A stretch of DNA of 64,000 nt, from positions 1 to 64,000 of the forward strand of contig JAFYYA010000050.1 of the NCBI GenBank assembly GCA_017557785.1. Direction: 5' to 3'. The notes below the pieces were generated by a model. That model made no database searches. It was given only the letters and a program-made list of their open reading frames with translations, and was not told the DNA's origin. Every line of letters begins with the position of its first letter. Position 1 is the first letter of the stretch. The position numbers were made by a program, and so were the translations under genes. This stretch comes from Salinivirgaceae bacterium. GTDB lineage: Bacteria > Bacteroidota > Bacteroidia > Bacteroidales > SZUA-534. Shown here piece by piece: positions 1-8,691 of this stretch.

Positions 1-331
1 CGTTGTCACCGAGGCCGTTACCGACCATTTTTCGCAGTGCGATGCCGTCTTTCTTGAATCCAACTACGACGAGGATATGCTTTGGCACGGCTCGTACCCG
101 TATTATCTGAAGCAACGGGTGGCGTCGGAAGTGGGGCATCTGTCAAACAATCAGTCGGTTGAACTTGCCAGCAATTTCGCATCGTCAAACTTGTCGCACC
201 TTTTCCTGTCGCACATTTCTGCCGAAAACAATACCATTGAAAAGGCATTGGCCGCCTTTTCACAAATCGCTCAAAACGTAACGGTTCTGCCCACTTCGCG
301 TCACGAGGCTTCGGCGGTGGTGAGGTTGTGA
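1..331 (+). CDS. MBL-fold metallo-hydrolase (YycJ/WalJ-like), 3' end only
   Basis: The reading frame is open from the first bases of the window and stops with TGA at 329-331, so only the C-terminal ~109 residues are present. The segment ESNYDEDM, then GSYPYYLKQRV and GHLSN, is the usual C-terminal part of small metallo-beta-lactamase-fold hydrolases of the YycJ/WalJ family. There the residues after ESN and the GHLSN histidine lie near the metal site. The N-terminal HxHxDH motif is outside the window, so the family call rests on this tail alone. The substrate is unknown; such proteins are often described as cytoplasmic nucleases or phosphodiesterases. Confidence 0.75.
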   Translation, partial: VVTEAVTDHFSQCDAVFLESNYDEDMLWHGSYPYYLKQRVASEVGHLSNNQSVELASNFASSNLSHLFLSHISAENNTIEKALAAFSQIAQNVTVLPTSRHEASAVVRL

Positions 332-740
332 ATTGACAATTATTTTGAAGCACGAAATTTGAAATATGCGGATTTTATTCCGCACAATAAAAAAACTTTC
401 GCCCCAAAGTGCCAATTTGGACAAATGTTTCTATTTTTGAATATTGTTGAACAATTAAAATGTTTTGCCTATGTAATACATTGTAAGACATACATATAAA
501 TAAGCGTTAACTTTTACGGTTCATCAAAAATCGCCAAATTTTAGAATCCGTTAGAATATGAGTTGATGCTCACGCTTTTGCGTGGGCTATATTCGTATAT
601 CTGACGGAGGGCGTTTGGCGATGCCTTGATGAACGTAGACGAAGTTTTAGTCCACGTTTTTTTATTGTCTAAACTAAAGAGAGATTATTGAGTTATGCAA
701 AAAAGAAAACCTAATAATAAATCATTTAAAAATTAAAACT
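332..740. other. 409-base gene-free stretch holding structured element A
   Basis: No open frame here looks coding. The first ~180 bases are AT-rich with nothing recognisable. Bases 516-636 form a long multi-stem hairpin, and 633-664 a terminator-like hairpin with a T run (both listed separately). The remaining ~75 bases before the next start codon are A-rich leader. Confidence 0.7.
516..664 (+). ncRNA. Structured leader element A (multi-stem hairpin plus terminator-like tail)
   Basis: Five stacked helices can be read directly. Stem 1 is 516-527 with 626-636 (11 pairs, one bulged G). Stem 2 is 531-538 with 614-621 (8 perfect pairs). Stem 3 is 547-554 with 601-608 (8 pairs, one G.U). Stem 4 is 555-559 with 589-593. 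The apical stem is 568-575 with 580-587, closed by a TTTT loop. A further hairpin, 633-640 with 650-657 followed by eight T, shares bases 633-636 with stem 1, so the two cannot form at once. The 3' base of stem 1 is ~105 bases before the start codon at 741. A second copy with the same fold but different outer stems lies at 59218-59378. The role is unknown; a transcribed leader acting as an attenuator is my inference. Confidence 0.5.
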
Positions 741-2840
741 ATGCGGAAATTTACATCATTCATTGCCGCCCTAATGATTTCGGTGGCAACCTTCGCACAA
801 GCCCCACAGGGGTTCAGTTATCAGGCAGTTGTGCGCGATGCACAAAATGCCGTGGTTGCTAACAAAAATTTCAACGTAACCCTTGTAATTATGCAGGGCG
901 AAACGGCTGACGCTGCCAAAGATGTATACACAGAGACGCACAGTGTAACAACTAACCAGAACGGTTTGATTACTCTTACGGTTGGCGGTGGCAAAACAAC
1001 CGACGATTTTTCAGCAATCGACTGGAGCCGTGGCAATTACTTCATTAAAACCGAAAGCGATTTTGCTTCGTGCACAACCCAACTTTTGAGTGTGCCGTTT
1101 GCCCTATATGCTGCTCAAGCCGGCAGTGCTAATGTCGATTTGAGTGAGTATGCCAAGAAAGCCGATATTCTGGCAATTCCTACTGTTCCTACAAAAATTT
1201 CAGCCTTTGAGAACGATGCCAATTATGCTCTTAAAACAGAAATCCCCAATGATGCCAACTTGAGCGGCTACTACTCAAAAGCCGAAGTTGATGCCCTGCT
1301 TGCCAATCTCTGCACTGGTACTGGTGACAATACCGTCAGTGTTACGGCCGGTGACAATGGCACGGTAAAAGGCGCAAGTGGTAAGTTCTTTTCCGGCCAA
1401 AGCCTGACCTACACAGCTACACCAAATAGCGGTTATTACTTCTCTGGATGGAGCGATGGCTATTCAGATAACCCACGCACCATAATCATTTATTCCGACA
1501 TTAACATTGCTGCCCAATTCGCGCAGAATCCACTCGTAACCGTGACTGCTGGCAGCAATGGTAGTGTAGGCGGAAGCACTAATGGCCGATATGCACCTGG
1601 CAGTAATCTTTCGTTCACTGCCACACCATACGATGGCTACTATTTCAATCAGTGGAGTGACGGCTACACATCGAATCCGCGCTACATAAATGTTTACAGA
1701 AATGATATAACTCTTGAAGCCCAGTTTTCGCAGAACCCGCTCGTAACAGTAACCGCGGGCTCTAATGGCAGTGTCAGTGGAAGCACTAATGGCCGATATG
1801 CACCAGGTAGTTACCTTTCGTTCACTGCCACACCTTCCGATGGCTATTATTTCAACCAGTGGAGTGATGGTAACACCGCAAACCCACGCTATATTAATGT
1901 TTATAGAAGTGATATAACACTTGAAGCCGAGTTTGTACAAAACCCGCTTGTGACCGTGACTGCAGGTAGCAATGGCTCTGTAAACACAAGCGTTAACGGC
2001 CGTTATGCACCAGGCAGTAATGTGACAATTACCGCAACGCCTAACAGCGGCTATTACTTCAGCCAATGGAGTGACGGTAACACCGATAATCCCCGCACAA
2101 TAACCATTGGCACAAGCAATGTGACCTTAAGTGCCGAATTTGTTGCAGCCACAATTGCCACCGTGGATTTAGGCCTTACGAGTGGCAACCTTTGGGCAAC
2201 TTGCAATGTTGGTGCCATAAATCCGTGGAACTATGGTAACTATTACGCATGGGGTGAGACCGAAACCAAAGCCAATTACGATTGGAGCACATATAAATAT
2301 TGTTTGGGGACAAGCAATTCACTCACAAAATACTGTAACAATATAAATTATGGTCTTGATGCAAATGGTTACTATAGTTTTACTGATGCCCTTACAACTC
2401 TAGAATCGACCGATGACGCTGCTACAGCCGTCTTTGGCTCTGATTATTCAATGCCAACCATAGCTGATTGGAACGAATTGAGCAACCAATGCTATTGGGT
2501 TTGGACGTCGAACTACAATGAGAAGAACGTAAGCGGATACATAGTTTACAGAGCAAAATCTGATGGTGATAAGGGGGTCAAAGTTTATAGCGGTTTCCAA
2601 TCGTCCGTATCTTACTCGTTATCCGACGCGCATATTTTTCTTCCGGCTGCCGGTGCCCGCAGCAGTACGAATCTTTACAACGCAGGTTCGTATGGTGAAT
2701 ACAGCTCTTCATCGCTCGAAGATGGCAATCCGGACACCATGAGTGGCTGCTTAATTTACGGCAGCAGTGTCGTAATTCCGTCGATGGGCGCACACCGCAA
2801 CTGTGGGTACTCAGTTCGTCCTATTCGTCGCACGAATTAA
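741..2840 (+). CDS. Secreted FISUMP-domain surface protein with four InlB-type B repeats
   Basis: A 699-residue exported protein. Residues 1-20 are a signal peptide ending near TFAQA. Residues ~21-130 are the Bacteroidota N-terminal domain that starts APQGFSYQAVVRDA. It is followed by a short helical linker with NLSGYYSKAEVDALL. Four tandem ~67-69-residue repeats (about 199-468), each with VTVTAG..G.V and GYYF..WSDG, match the divergent InlB B-repeat fold found in surface proteins. The C-terminal ~220 residues, with VDLGLTSGNLWATCNVGA and the ending CGYSVRPI, are a Fibrobacter succinogenes major paralogous (FISUMP) domain. I see no T9SS sorting domain. The gene stands alone behind structured element A and ends at a strong terminator. 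A role in surface binding or adhesion is inferred; the ligand is unknown. Confidence 0.85.
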   Translation: MRKFTSFIAALMISVATFAQAPQGFSYQAVVRDAQNAVVANKNFNVTLVIMQGETADAAKDVYTETHSVTTNQNGLITLTVGGGKTTDDFSAIDWSRGNYFIKTESDFASCTTQLLSVPFALYAAQAGSANVDLSEYAKKADILAIPTVPTKISAFENDANYALKTEIPNDANLSGYYSKAEVDALLANLCTGTGDNTVSVTAGDNGTVKGASGKFFSGQSLTYTATPNSGYYFSGWSDGYSDNPRTIIIYSDINIAAQFAQNPLVTVTAGSNGSVGGSTNGRYAPGSNLSFTATPYDGYYFNQWSDGYTSNPRYINVYRNDITLEAQFSQNPLVTVTAGSNGSVSGSTNGRYAPGSYLSFTATPSDGYYFNQWSDGNTANPRYINVYRSDITLEAEFVQNPLVTVTAGSNGSVNTSVNGRYAPGSNVTITATPNSGYYFSQWSDGNTDNPRTITIGTSNVTLSAEFVAATIATVDLGLTSGNLWATCNVGAINPWNYGNYYAWGETETKANYDWSTYKYCLGTSNSLTKYCNNINYGLDANGYYSFTDALTTLESTDDAATAVFGSDYSMPTIADWNELSNQCYWVWTSNYNEKNVSGYIVYRAKSDGDKGVKVYSGFQSSVSYSLSDAHIFLPAAGARSSTNLYNAGSYGEYSSSSLEDGNPDTMSGCLIYGSSVVIPSMGAHRNCGYSVRPIRRTN
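1335..2145 (+). repeat. Four in-frame tandem repeats (201/207/207/~195 bp) encoding B-repeat domains
   Basis: Units start at 1335, 1536, 1743 and 1950. The exact 207-base spacing of the last three starts and the near identity of units 2 and 3 (e.g. the shared residues STNGRYAPGS and DGYYFNQWSDG) show recent in-frame duplication. Unit 1 is the most diverged. Confidence 0.85.
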
Positions 2841-2898
2841 AATATAATGGGTTTTAAACTGTGTTTATTATAGGAAGTAAGATTGATTACTATGCATT

Positions 2899-2933
2899 GT
2901 AGGGCTGTCATAATATGGCAGCCCTACGTTTTT
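2899..2933 (+). terminator. Rho-independent terminator after the FISUMP gene
   Basis: GTAGGGCTG pairs with CAGCCCTAC across a 10-base AT-rich loop, followed by GTTTTT. It lies 59 bases past the stop codon. Confidence 0.8.
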
Positions 2934-3044
2934 AAATTCTGATAAAAATCTGTTTTAAATCGGTTAGCGGAAACAACCATTTTACATTCCAAATCGCAAT
3001 AAATTCAAATATGTTGCGATTTTGTATCAGGCTTTTAATAAAAC

Positions 3045-3075
3045 GAGCCGCAAGAGAAAACCCTGCGGCTCATTT
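3045..3075 (-). terminator. Terminator of the serine-hydrolase gene
   Basis: GAGCCGCA pairs with TGCGGCTC across 11 bases. Read on the minus strand it is followed by a T-rich run, just past the stop at 3099. Confidence 0.7.
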
Positions 3076-3098
3076 TGTTATTCCTAATAATCAATGTT

Positions 3099-4181
3099 CT
3101 ATTTCTTCAGCACAGGGAACAAATATTTATAGATGTTATCCAATTCGGCTTGCAGGTCGGGCGAGTCGGCGGTGATGGCAATCACGGCGTCCTGGTCGGG
3201 CATTACAATAATGTATTGTCCGCGGGCACCATCGGCGCGGTAAGCGTTGTCGGGGCAGCGCCACATCTGGTAGCCGTAGCCGAGCAGCCAGGCGCAGTTG
3301 TCGGTGGTGAGGCCTTTGGCTTCAACTTCGTCGGGGCGAGTGCCAGCAGGAACCGACGGCACTTGCGATTTCGACGCTTCGGCCACCCATTCGCGGCTCA
3401 ACAGCTGCTTGCCTTCCCATTGGCCTTGCTGCAGAAACAGTTGGCCGAATTTCAGCATATCTTCAGTCTTGATGTAAAGTCCCCAGCCGCCGCAGTTGAT
3501 GCCTTGCGGGCTCTCGTCCCAGCGCGGTTTGTCGATGTGAAGCGGCTCGAAAAGGCGATGGGTGAGGAAGTCCACAACCTTCTGGCCAGTAATCTTTTGC
3601 ACAATAGCCGACAGCATATAGGTGCCGATTGAGTTGTAGCAATACCACGTGCCAGGCTCTTTGGTGACGGGATGTGCAAGGAATGCCGAAACCCAGTCAA
3701 TACTGTCGGCATCCACACCGCGGGGCTGTGGTTCAGTTTCGTGGCCGCAGTTCATTGTGAGCAGGTCGCGAACGGTCATAGCCTTCAGATTGTCAGACAC
3801 TTCGGCAGGCAGTTGGTCGGGGAAGAAACTGATAACCTTGTCGGTAACCTTCAGTTTGCCGTCGTCAACAAGCATTCCGACGGCCGTTGCGCAGAACGAT
3901 TTGCTCACCGAGTGCATCACGTGAGCCGAGTCGGCGGCACCGCCGTTCATCCATCGCTCATACACCACTTTGCCGTGTTGTGCAATCATCACGCTTTGCA
4001 GCGTTACGCCTTGCAGAGTGTCGGTGTGGGCGATTAGTGCGTCAGCAGCGGCTGTGATGTCGGCCACCGCTTCGCCACGTGGCATTTGTCCGTTGTTAGT
4101 CGCCTGTTTTGGCGAGTTTGCGCACGATTGCGTCATCAGCACCATTGCCGCCGACGCGATGAAAAGAGAAATTGTTCTCAT
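3099..4181 (-). CDS. Serine hydrolase lipoprotein of the beta-lactamase/penicillin-binding (class C) family
   Basis: A 360-residue protein with a lipoprotein signal peptide (lipobox MTQSC, Cys20), so probably anchored to a membrane and facing the periplasm or surface. The class C serine motif SxxK is SVSK at residues 91-94. The second motif, YNS, is at 182-184 in the usual setting before a GTYML helix. The fold matches the large 'beta-lactamase' family, which includes esterases, D-amino-acid peptidases and true AmpC enzymes. The length is normal. Nothing marks it as a resistance enzyme: it is a single gene, with no AmpR-like regulator beside it. I would call it a serine hydrolase of unknown substrate. 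Confidence 0.85.
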   Translation of the reverse strand: MRTISLFIASAAMVLMTQSCANSPKQATNNGQMPRGEAVADITAAADALIAHTDTLQGVTLQSVMIAQHGKVVYERWMNGGAADSAHVMHSVSKSFCATAVGMLVDDGKLKVTDKVISFFPDQLPAEVSDNLKAMTVRDLLTMNCGHETEPQPRGVDADSIDWVSAFLAHPVTKEPGTWYCYNSIGTYMLSAIVQKITGQKVVDFLTHRLFEPLHIDKPRWDESPQGINCGGWGLYIKTEDMLKFGQLFLQQGQWEGKQLLSREWVAEASKSQVPSVPAGTRPDEVEAKGLTTDNCAWLLGYGYQMWRCPDNAYRADGARGQYIIVMPDQDAVIAITADSPDLQAELDNIYKYLFPVLKK

Positions 4182-4327
4182 AGTAAAAATGTTTTAGACG
4201 GAAATTCAGCCGCATCGGCCAAATGCCCAGTTATGAATATTTTAAAGCGGTTCTGCAAAACCTTCGCAAAAACCGACTTAAAAATAGTGATTGTGCGGAA
4301 TTTTGCAATTGTTATCACTAAAACCTT

Positions 4328-5704
4328 CTACTTCAACTTATACTCGTAATTCGTGAAAATCTTCTTCACCTTCACAAAATAAATCAGCGTGCCTATGGTG
4401 GCAAGTGCGGCGAGCGTGTCTGAGACAGGCATACTCAACCAAACGCCGGTGAGCCCAAGGTTACCGATATGCGGCAGAATGAGCAGCGCCGGAATGAGGA
4501 AGATAAGTTGGCGCGTCATCGACAGGACAAGCGCGATTTTCGGGCGGCCAATCGACTGGAAGAAGTTGCTGGTAACCATCTGAATGCCCACAATGGCAAA
4601 GGCGGCCAGTGCGATTCTCAGGCCGTGAGCCGATAGTTCAATCAGTTGCGAGTCGGTGGTGAACATCGAAGCAATGAACCGCGGGAACAATTCGCTTGCC
4701 ACGAATCCGAGAATGGTTACCGACGAACCGCAGACCAGTGTCAGTTTGAAAACTTGTTTCACACGGTCTAGGTTGCGGGCACCGAAGTTGAAGCCTGCAA
4801 TGGGCTGCATTCCTTGCGTAAAGCCGGCTACAATCATTGCAATCAGGTTCAGAAGGCTGTTGATGATGCCGAACGCGCCAATAGCAAAATCGCCGCCGTA
4901 AATGCCCAGGCTGCGGTTCATAATCACTACTACCATACTGGCACACAGCAGCATAGCAAAGTTAGGCAAGCCAATCGTCAAAATGTTCGACACAATTTTG
5001 CCTTTCAACTTGAAGCAGCCCGGCTCAAAATGCAGCGGTTTTTCGTGGTTCAAGAAGTGACGCAGGACAATGATTGTACCCACAATCTGCCCGCACAGTG
5101 TTGCCAGCGCCGCACCGCGTATGCCCCAATGGAACACAAAGATGTATATTGGTGCAAGCACGACATTTATGGCCACGGTTGTGAGCGTAATATACATCGA
5201 TTTCTGCGGATAGCCTGACGCACGCATTATATGGTTCAATCCCAAATAGATATGAACCAATAGGTTGCCTATAAATGCGATTTCCATAAACTCACGCGCG
5301 TAGGGCAGGGTGTTCTCGCTCGCGCCCATCAGCATCAGAATGTCATCAAGAAAAATGTATCCAAACACCGATGTGATGATGCTTAATATGATGTTGAGAA
5401 TGAAGGCGTTGCCGAGTGTGCGGACAGCATCTTCATCGTTGCGCTGTCCCATATAAATCGACACCATTGTTGATGCGCCAACGCCAATCATTGCGCCAAA
5501 AGCAGCGAAAAAGTTCAGCAGCGGCAGAGTGAGAGCAAGGCCTGAAATGGCGTACGGCCCCACGCCCTGACCGATGAAAATTCGGTCGACAACGTTGTAG
5601 ATTGATGATGCCGCCGTGGCGATGATGGCCGGCAGCGAATATTGTATGAGCAGCCGTCCGATGCTGGCTGTTCCGAGTTCTTTTGCAGCGTTTCCGTTTG
5701 ACAT
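4328..5704 (-). CDS. MATE family efflux transporter (first of two)
   Basis: A 458-residue integral membrane protein with about twelve hydrophobic segments in two similar halves, as in the MATE family of Na+- or H+-coupled drug exporters. The N-terminal half carries IFIGQGVGPYAISGLAL and the GASTMVS segment typical of the family; the second half has GFTQGMQPIAGFNFGA. It is transcribed alone from ATG at 5704. A second MATE gene at 55277-56608 is only distantly alike. The substrate cannot be told from sequence. Confidence 0.9.
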   Translation of the reverse strand: MSNGNAAKELGTASIGRLLIQYSLPAIIATAASSIYNVVDRIFIGQGVGPYAISGLALTLPLLNFFAAFGAMIGVGASTMVSIYMGQRNDEDAVRTLGNAFILNIILSIITSVFGYIFLDDILMLMGASENTLPYAREFMEIAFIGNLLVHIYLGLNHIMRASGYPQKSMYITLTTVAINVVLAPIYIFVFHWGIRGAALATLCGQIVGTIIVLRHFLNHEKPLHFEPGCFKLKGKIVSNILTIGLPNFAMLLCASMVVVIMNRSLGIYGGDFAIGAFGIINSLLNLIAMIVAGFTQGMQPIAGFNFGARNLDRVKQVFKLTLVCGSSVTILGFVASELFPRFIASMFTTDSQLIELSAHGLRIALAAFAIVGIQMVTSNFFQSIGRPKIALVLSMTRQLIFLIPALLILPHIGNLGLTGVWLSMPVSDTLAALATIGTLIYFVKVKKIFTNYEYKLK

Positions 5705-5838
5705 ATTGCTTTTCTAAAAATCGCGCAAAAGTCCGAAAAAAACTTGAAATGGCGAGTCCTTCCAGCAGAGAAAAATGATTATTGCTTAATTGTTGATAAT
5801 TAAGTATTTGTGCTTGAAATGCACAAATCGACCCGTTT

Positions 5839-8517
5839 TTATTTTACTAGTCGCAGATGTTCGGTCCGGCCATTAATGTCGACTATTTCAACAATGTGCA
5901 AACCATTGGCAATCTGGCTTATGTCGATGCTGGTCGAAGTGTTATCGCATTTGGTTTCCAATTCCAAAATGCCGCTAGCGCTGAAGATTCTAACCCGTGA
6001 AATGGATTCCTTACTGTCAATGTAAATGGTTGATTTTGCGGGTGATGGGTAAATCCGCACATTTGTTTGCCGGTTTTCAGTCAGGGCGGTGGTGTCGTCA
6101 GTCGCAGCACCGTTTTTGTCACCATAGAGAGCGATGGCTTTGTCGGCGGCTTTTGTCAGTTCGTGCAGATTTTCTGCGGCAATCAGAGCAAAAGCAACTT
6201 CGGCAGTATCGTTTGCGGCTATCGTCATCTTGTTGCAAGTCAGCATCAGGGCAAGGTCAATGTTTGTGCTTGTCGAATTTGTGCGCGGCTGGTTCATCGC
6301 AATCCATTTTTGTTCATCGGTGAAACCATTTTTGATGTTGATGCTGCCGCCATTCGCGCTAATTTCAAAAGCATACGGAACGGCGTTTCCTTTGGTAAGC
6401 AGACAAATGCCGCCATACAACCCAATCTCGCCCGTGTTGTAGATGTAGGCCAGACGGCGTGTGGCATCGTATTCAATCTTGTTAGTCAGGCTGTTGACCA
6501 CATCCCAATCGAAATAAAGTCCCAAACAGGCATTGTTGAAATTGTCATTGCTTGAATTCGCAATCATGTACTTGCAAATCATTGCTGTAGGCAGGTTCTG
6601 GCTGTCGCAAATGTAATCTTGCAAAACTTCGATGCCGTTGATGCCGTTAGGTTTTATTGTTGATTTTATGTGTGTTATATTGTTGATGGATGAGATTTCT
6701 GGTCGTCCGTTGACGGCTGAAAACTGGTTGTCGGTTTGGAAGGCGCTTGCTATCTGTGTGCTGTCGAGAGCCAGCATCACGGCGCCGTCGCTCACCAGGT
6801 TTTGAGTGTTCTGGTAGGTGAATCCGCGCCCTATTTGTGCGTCGTAGTCGTAGATGCCGATTTTCCCGTTATCGGCAATAGTGGTCTGCATCTCGCCCCA
6901 TTCGGCATTGCGGAATGTGGGATTGGCTGCCAGTTCGATGGTTTGCGAAGCCGAATAGCCGTCGGCAACGAAACGTAGACGCAGGGGAATTACGGCATTG
7001 CCAGGCAGTGTGTCGGCTAAAACTGCTGAGAATGAGCATTGGGCGCTTTTCATGTGTGCAATCAAATCGGTTTCCCATGTGCCGTTGGTTATGGTGGCGC
7101 TGCCATCGGGCGATTCCATCGTAACTCTGACATTCTGAGCGTTTTCCAGATAGTTGTATAGCGTCAGTCCGACATTGACTTTGCTGCCAGCCACAAATTC
7201 GTCATCATCGCCGGTGAATGCATAGTCGGTTATCCTTATCGATGGTGAAGTGTTGTCGGTGGCGGCGCGCAGTATGTTCAGTCGGCCGGCCCCCATTTTG
7301 CCTGCATATTTGGCGTTGGCCGGAATGGTGTCGATGATGTCGGCTGTGGTACGCAGAAGTTCGCCAATCTGCACTGCATTCATTTTCGGCCTAGCCGCCC
7401 ACACGAGTGCGGCAGCACCAGCAACAATGGGTGAAGCAAACGATGTGCCGCTGCTCGACTGGTACTTGTCGCCGTTGGCGGTAGAGTAGATGCCTTCGCC
7501 CGGTGCAGCCAGGTCGATGCGGTGGTTGAACGTTGAGTTGTTCCATTTTGTGTCGGTTGAGTTGGTGGCGCAGACGCTAATCACGCCATCGCATGACGCC
7601 GGATAGTATTTGACATCGGTTCCGGTGTTACCGGCAGCCGCAACAATCAGGCAGCCACGGCTTTGCGCGTATTTGATGATATCGTCGCACAACAGGCTTT
7701 TGGCCGGTGAGCCCCACGAGCAGTTGATTATTCGGCAACCGTGGTCGGCGGCATACACAATGCCTTCGTATCCGGTGGTCAGAGTGCCGCTTTCGTCGTT
7801 GGCTATCTTGATTGGCAGAAATTTGGTTTTTCCGCCCACACCGGCAATTCCGGTTCCGTTGCCAGTCACCGCGCAGGCGACACCCGCCACAAACGTTCCG
7901 TGTATGCTCGACGGGTTCGATGGGTTGTTGTCGTTGTTGGCCATGTCCCAACCGCGGAAGTTGTCGGTGTAGCCGTCGCCATCGTCGTCAATGCCGTTGA
8001 TTGGGTCGGCATAATTGTATTTGATGTTGTCGGCCAGGTCCTGATGGTAAACATCGACCCCGGTGTCGATAATACCGATGACAATATTTGTGTCGCCTTG
8101 TGTAATATCCAGAGTTTCAAAGGCTTTAATGATATTCAAATGATATTGCCTATCGATGAGCGGGTCGTCGGGTGTTTCAAAAAGTTCGGGAATCCAGTAA
8201 GGTTCGGCATACTCGACACCTTCCATATGCGACAGTTTTTGCGCAATCACGGCCGGGCTTGCGTTGCCTTCGTATTCAATGCGGATGATGCGGTTCAGTT
8301 CTGCCGTAAACCTGTCTTGTTTCTTAGTCTGGAACAGTCGGGCAACCCGCCGTGTTTTGGCGTTGCATAAATATTCAAATTGAGTAGGAAGATTTGTGGT
8401 TGCTTTTCCACTGCTGAGTTTAATCACAACAGTGCCAGGCAGATACTGTGGATTCTGAGCCTGCAGTCCTGCGCCCGTCGCAACAGCGAAAAATATCAGT
8501 AAGGCGAGTTTTCTCAT
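5839..8517 (-). CDS. Subtilisin-like S8 serine protease exported by the type IX secretion system
   Basis: An 892-residue secreted protease. I start it at ATG 8517 because a clear signal peptide (MRKLALLIFFAVATG..LQAQ) begins there; the 38 codons upstream look non-coding. The catalytic triad of the S8 family is visible: Asp in IDTGVD (~residue 152), His in SIHGTFVAG (~206) and Ser in SSGTSFASP (~356). The early section (VVIKLSSGK...) resembles a propeptide. Residues ~360-800 form beta-rich domains. The last ~75 residues, from VRIYPSPAKSTIYID to EHLRLVK, are a type A T9SS sorting domain. The protein is therefore expected to cross the outer membrane by T9SS and be released or attached to the surface. 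It is probably a peptide-scavenging enzyme. Confidence 0.92.
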   Translation of the reverse strand: MRKLALLIFFAVATGAGLQAQNPQYLPGTVVIKLSSGKATTNLPTQFEYLCNAKTRRVARLFQTKKQDRFTAELNRIIRIEYEGNASPAVIAQKLSHMEGVEYAEPYWIPELFETPDDPLIDRQYHLNIIKAFETLDITQGDTNIVIGIIDTGVDVYHQDLADNIKYNYADPINGIDDDGDGYTDNFRGWDMANNDNNPSNPSSIHGTFVAGVACAVTGNGTGIAGVGGKTKFLPIKIANDESGTLTTGYEGIVYAADHGCRIINCSWGSPAKSLLCDDIIKYAQSRGCLIVAAAGNTGTDVKYYPASCDGVISVCATNSTDTKWNNSTFNHRIDLAAPGEGIYSTANGDKYQSSSGTSFASPIVAGAAALVWAARPKMNAVQIGELLRTTADIIDTIPANAKYAGKMGAGRLNILRAATDNTSPSIRITDYAFTGDDDEFVAGSKVNVGLTLYNYLENAQNVRVTMESPDGSATITNGTWETDLIAHMKSAQCSFSAVLADTLPGNAVIPLRLRFVADGYSASQTIELAANPTFRNAEWGEMQTTIADNGKIGIYDYDAQIGRGFTYQNTQNLVSDGAVMLALDSTQIASAFQTDNQFSAVNGRPEISSINNITHIKSTIKPNGINGIEVLQDYICDSQNLPTAMICKYMIANSSNDNFNNACLGLYFDWDVVNSLTNKIEYDATRRLAYIYNTGEIGLYGGICLLTKGNAVPYAFEISANGGSINIKNGFTDEQKWIAMNQPRTNSTSTNIDLALMLTCNKMTIAANDTAEVAFALIAAENLHELTKAADKAIALYGDKNGAATDDTTALTENRQTNVRIYPSPAKSTIYIDSKESISRVRIFSASGILELETKCDNTSTSIDISQIANGLHIVEIVDINGRTEHLRLVK

Positions 8518-8647
8518 CGCATTAAATTTAAAAGCGCAATTTACCAAATCTATTGTAGACGTCAGTGTTTTGTGGCCGAACTTGAGAAAAATGTTGATAA
8601 AAGTGCATTTTCGGCAAAAATAATGTTTCAAGTTATGCTAATTGATT

Positions 8648-8655
8648 TATATTTG
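8648..8655 (+). promoter_or_regulatory. Bacteroidota -7 box (TATATTTG) for the LytTR regulator
   Basis: TATATTTG matches TAnnTTTG exactly, 37 bases before the start at 8692. The -33 element is weak. Confidence 0.5.
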
Positions 8656-8691
8656 TACTAATAAAATCTCTTGAAACTAAAAACCGAACAG

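Noticed and set aside
516-640. Element A as an integron attC site or a REP/RAYT element
   Set aside because: The paired outer ends lack the RYYYAAC/GTTRRRY boxes of attC, there is no integrase or RAYT transposase in the window, and the element is much longer than a REP.
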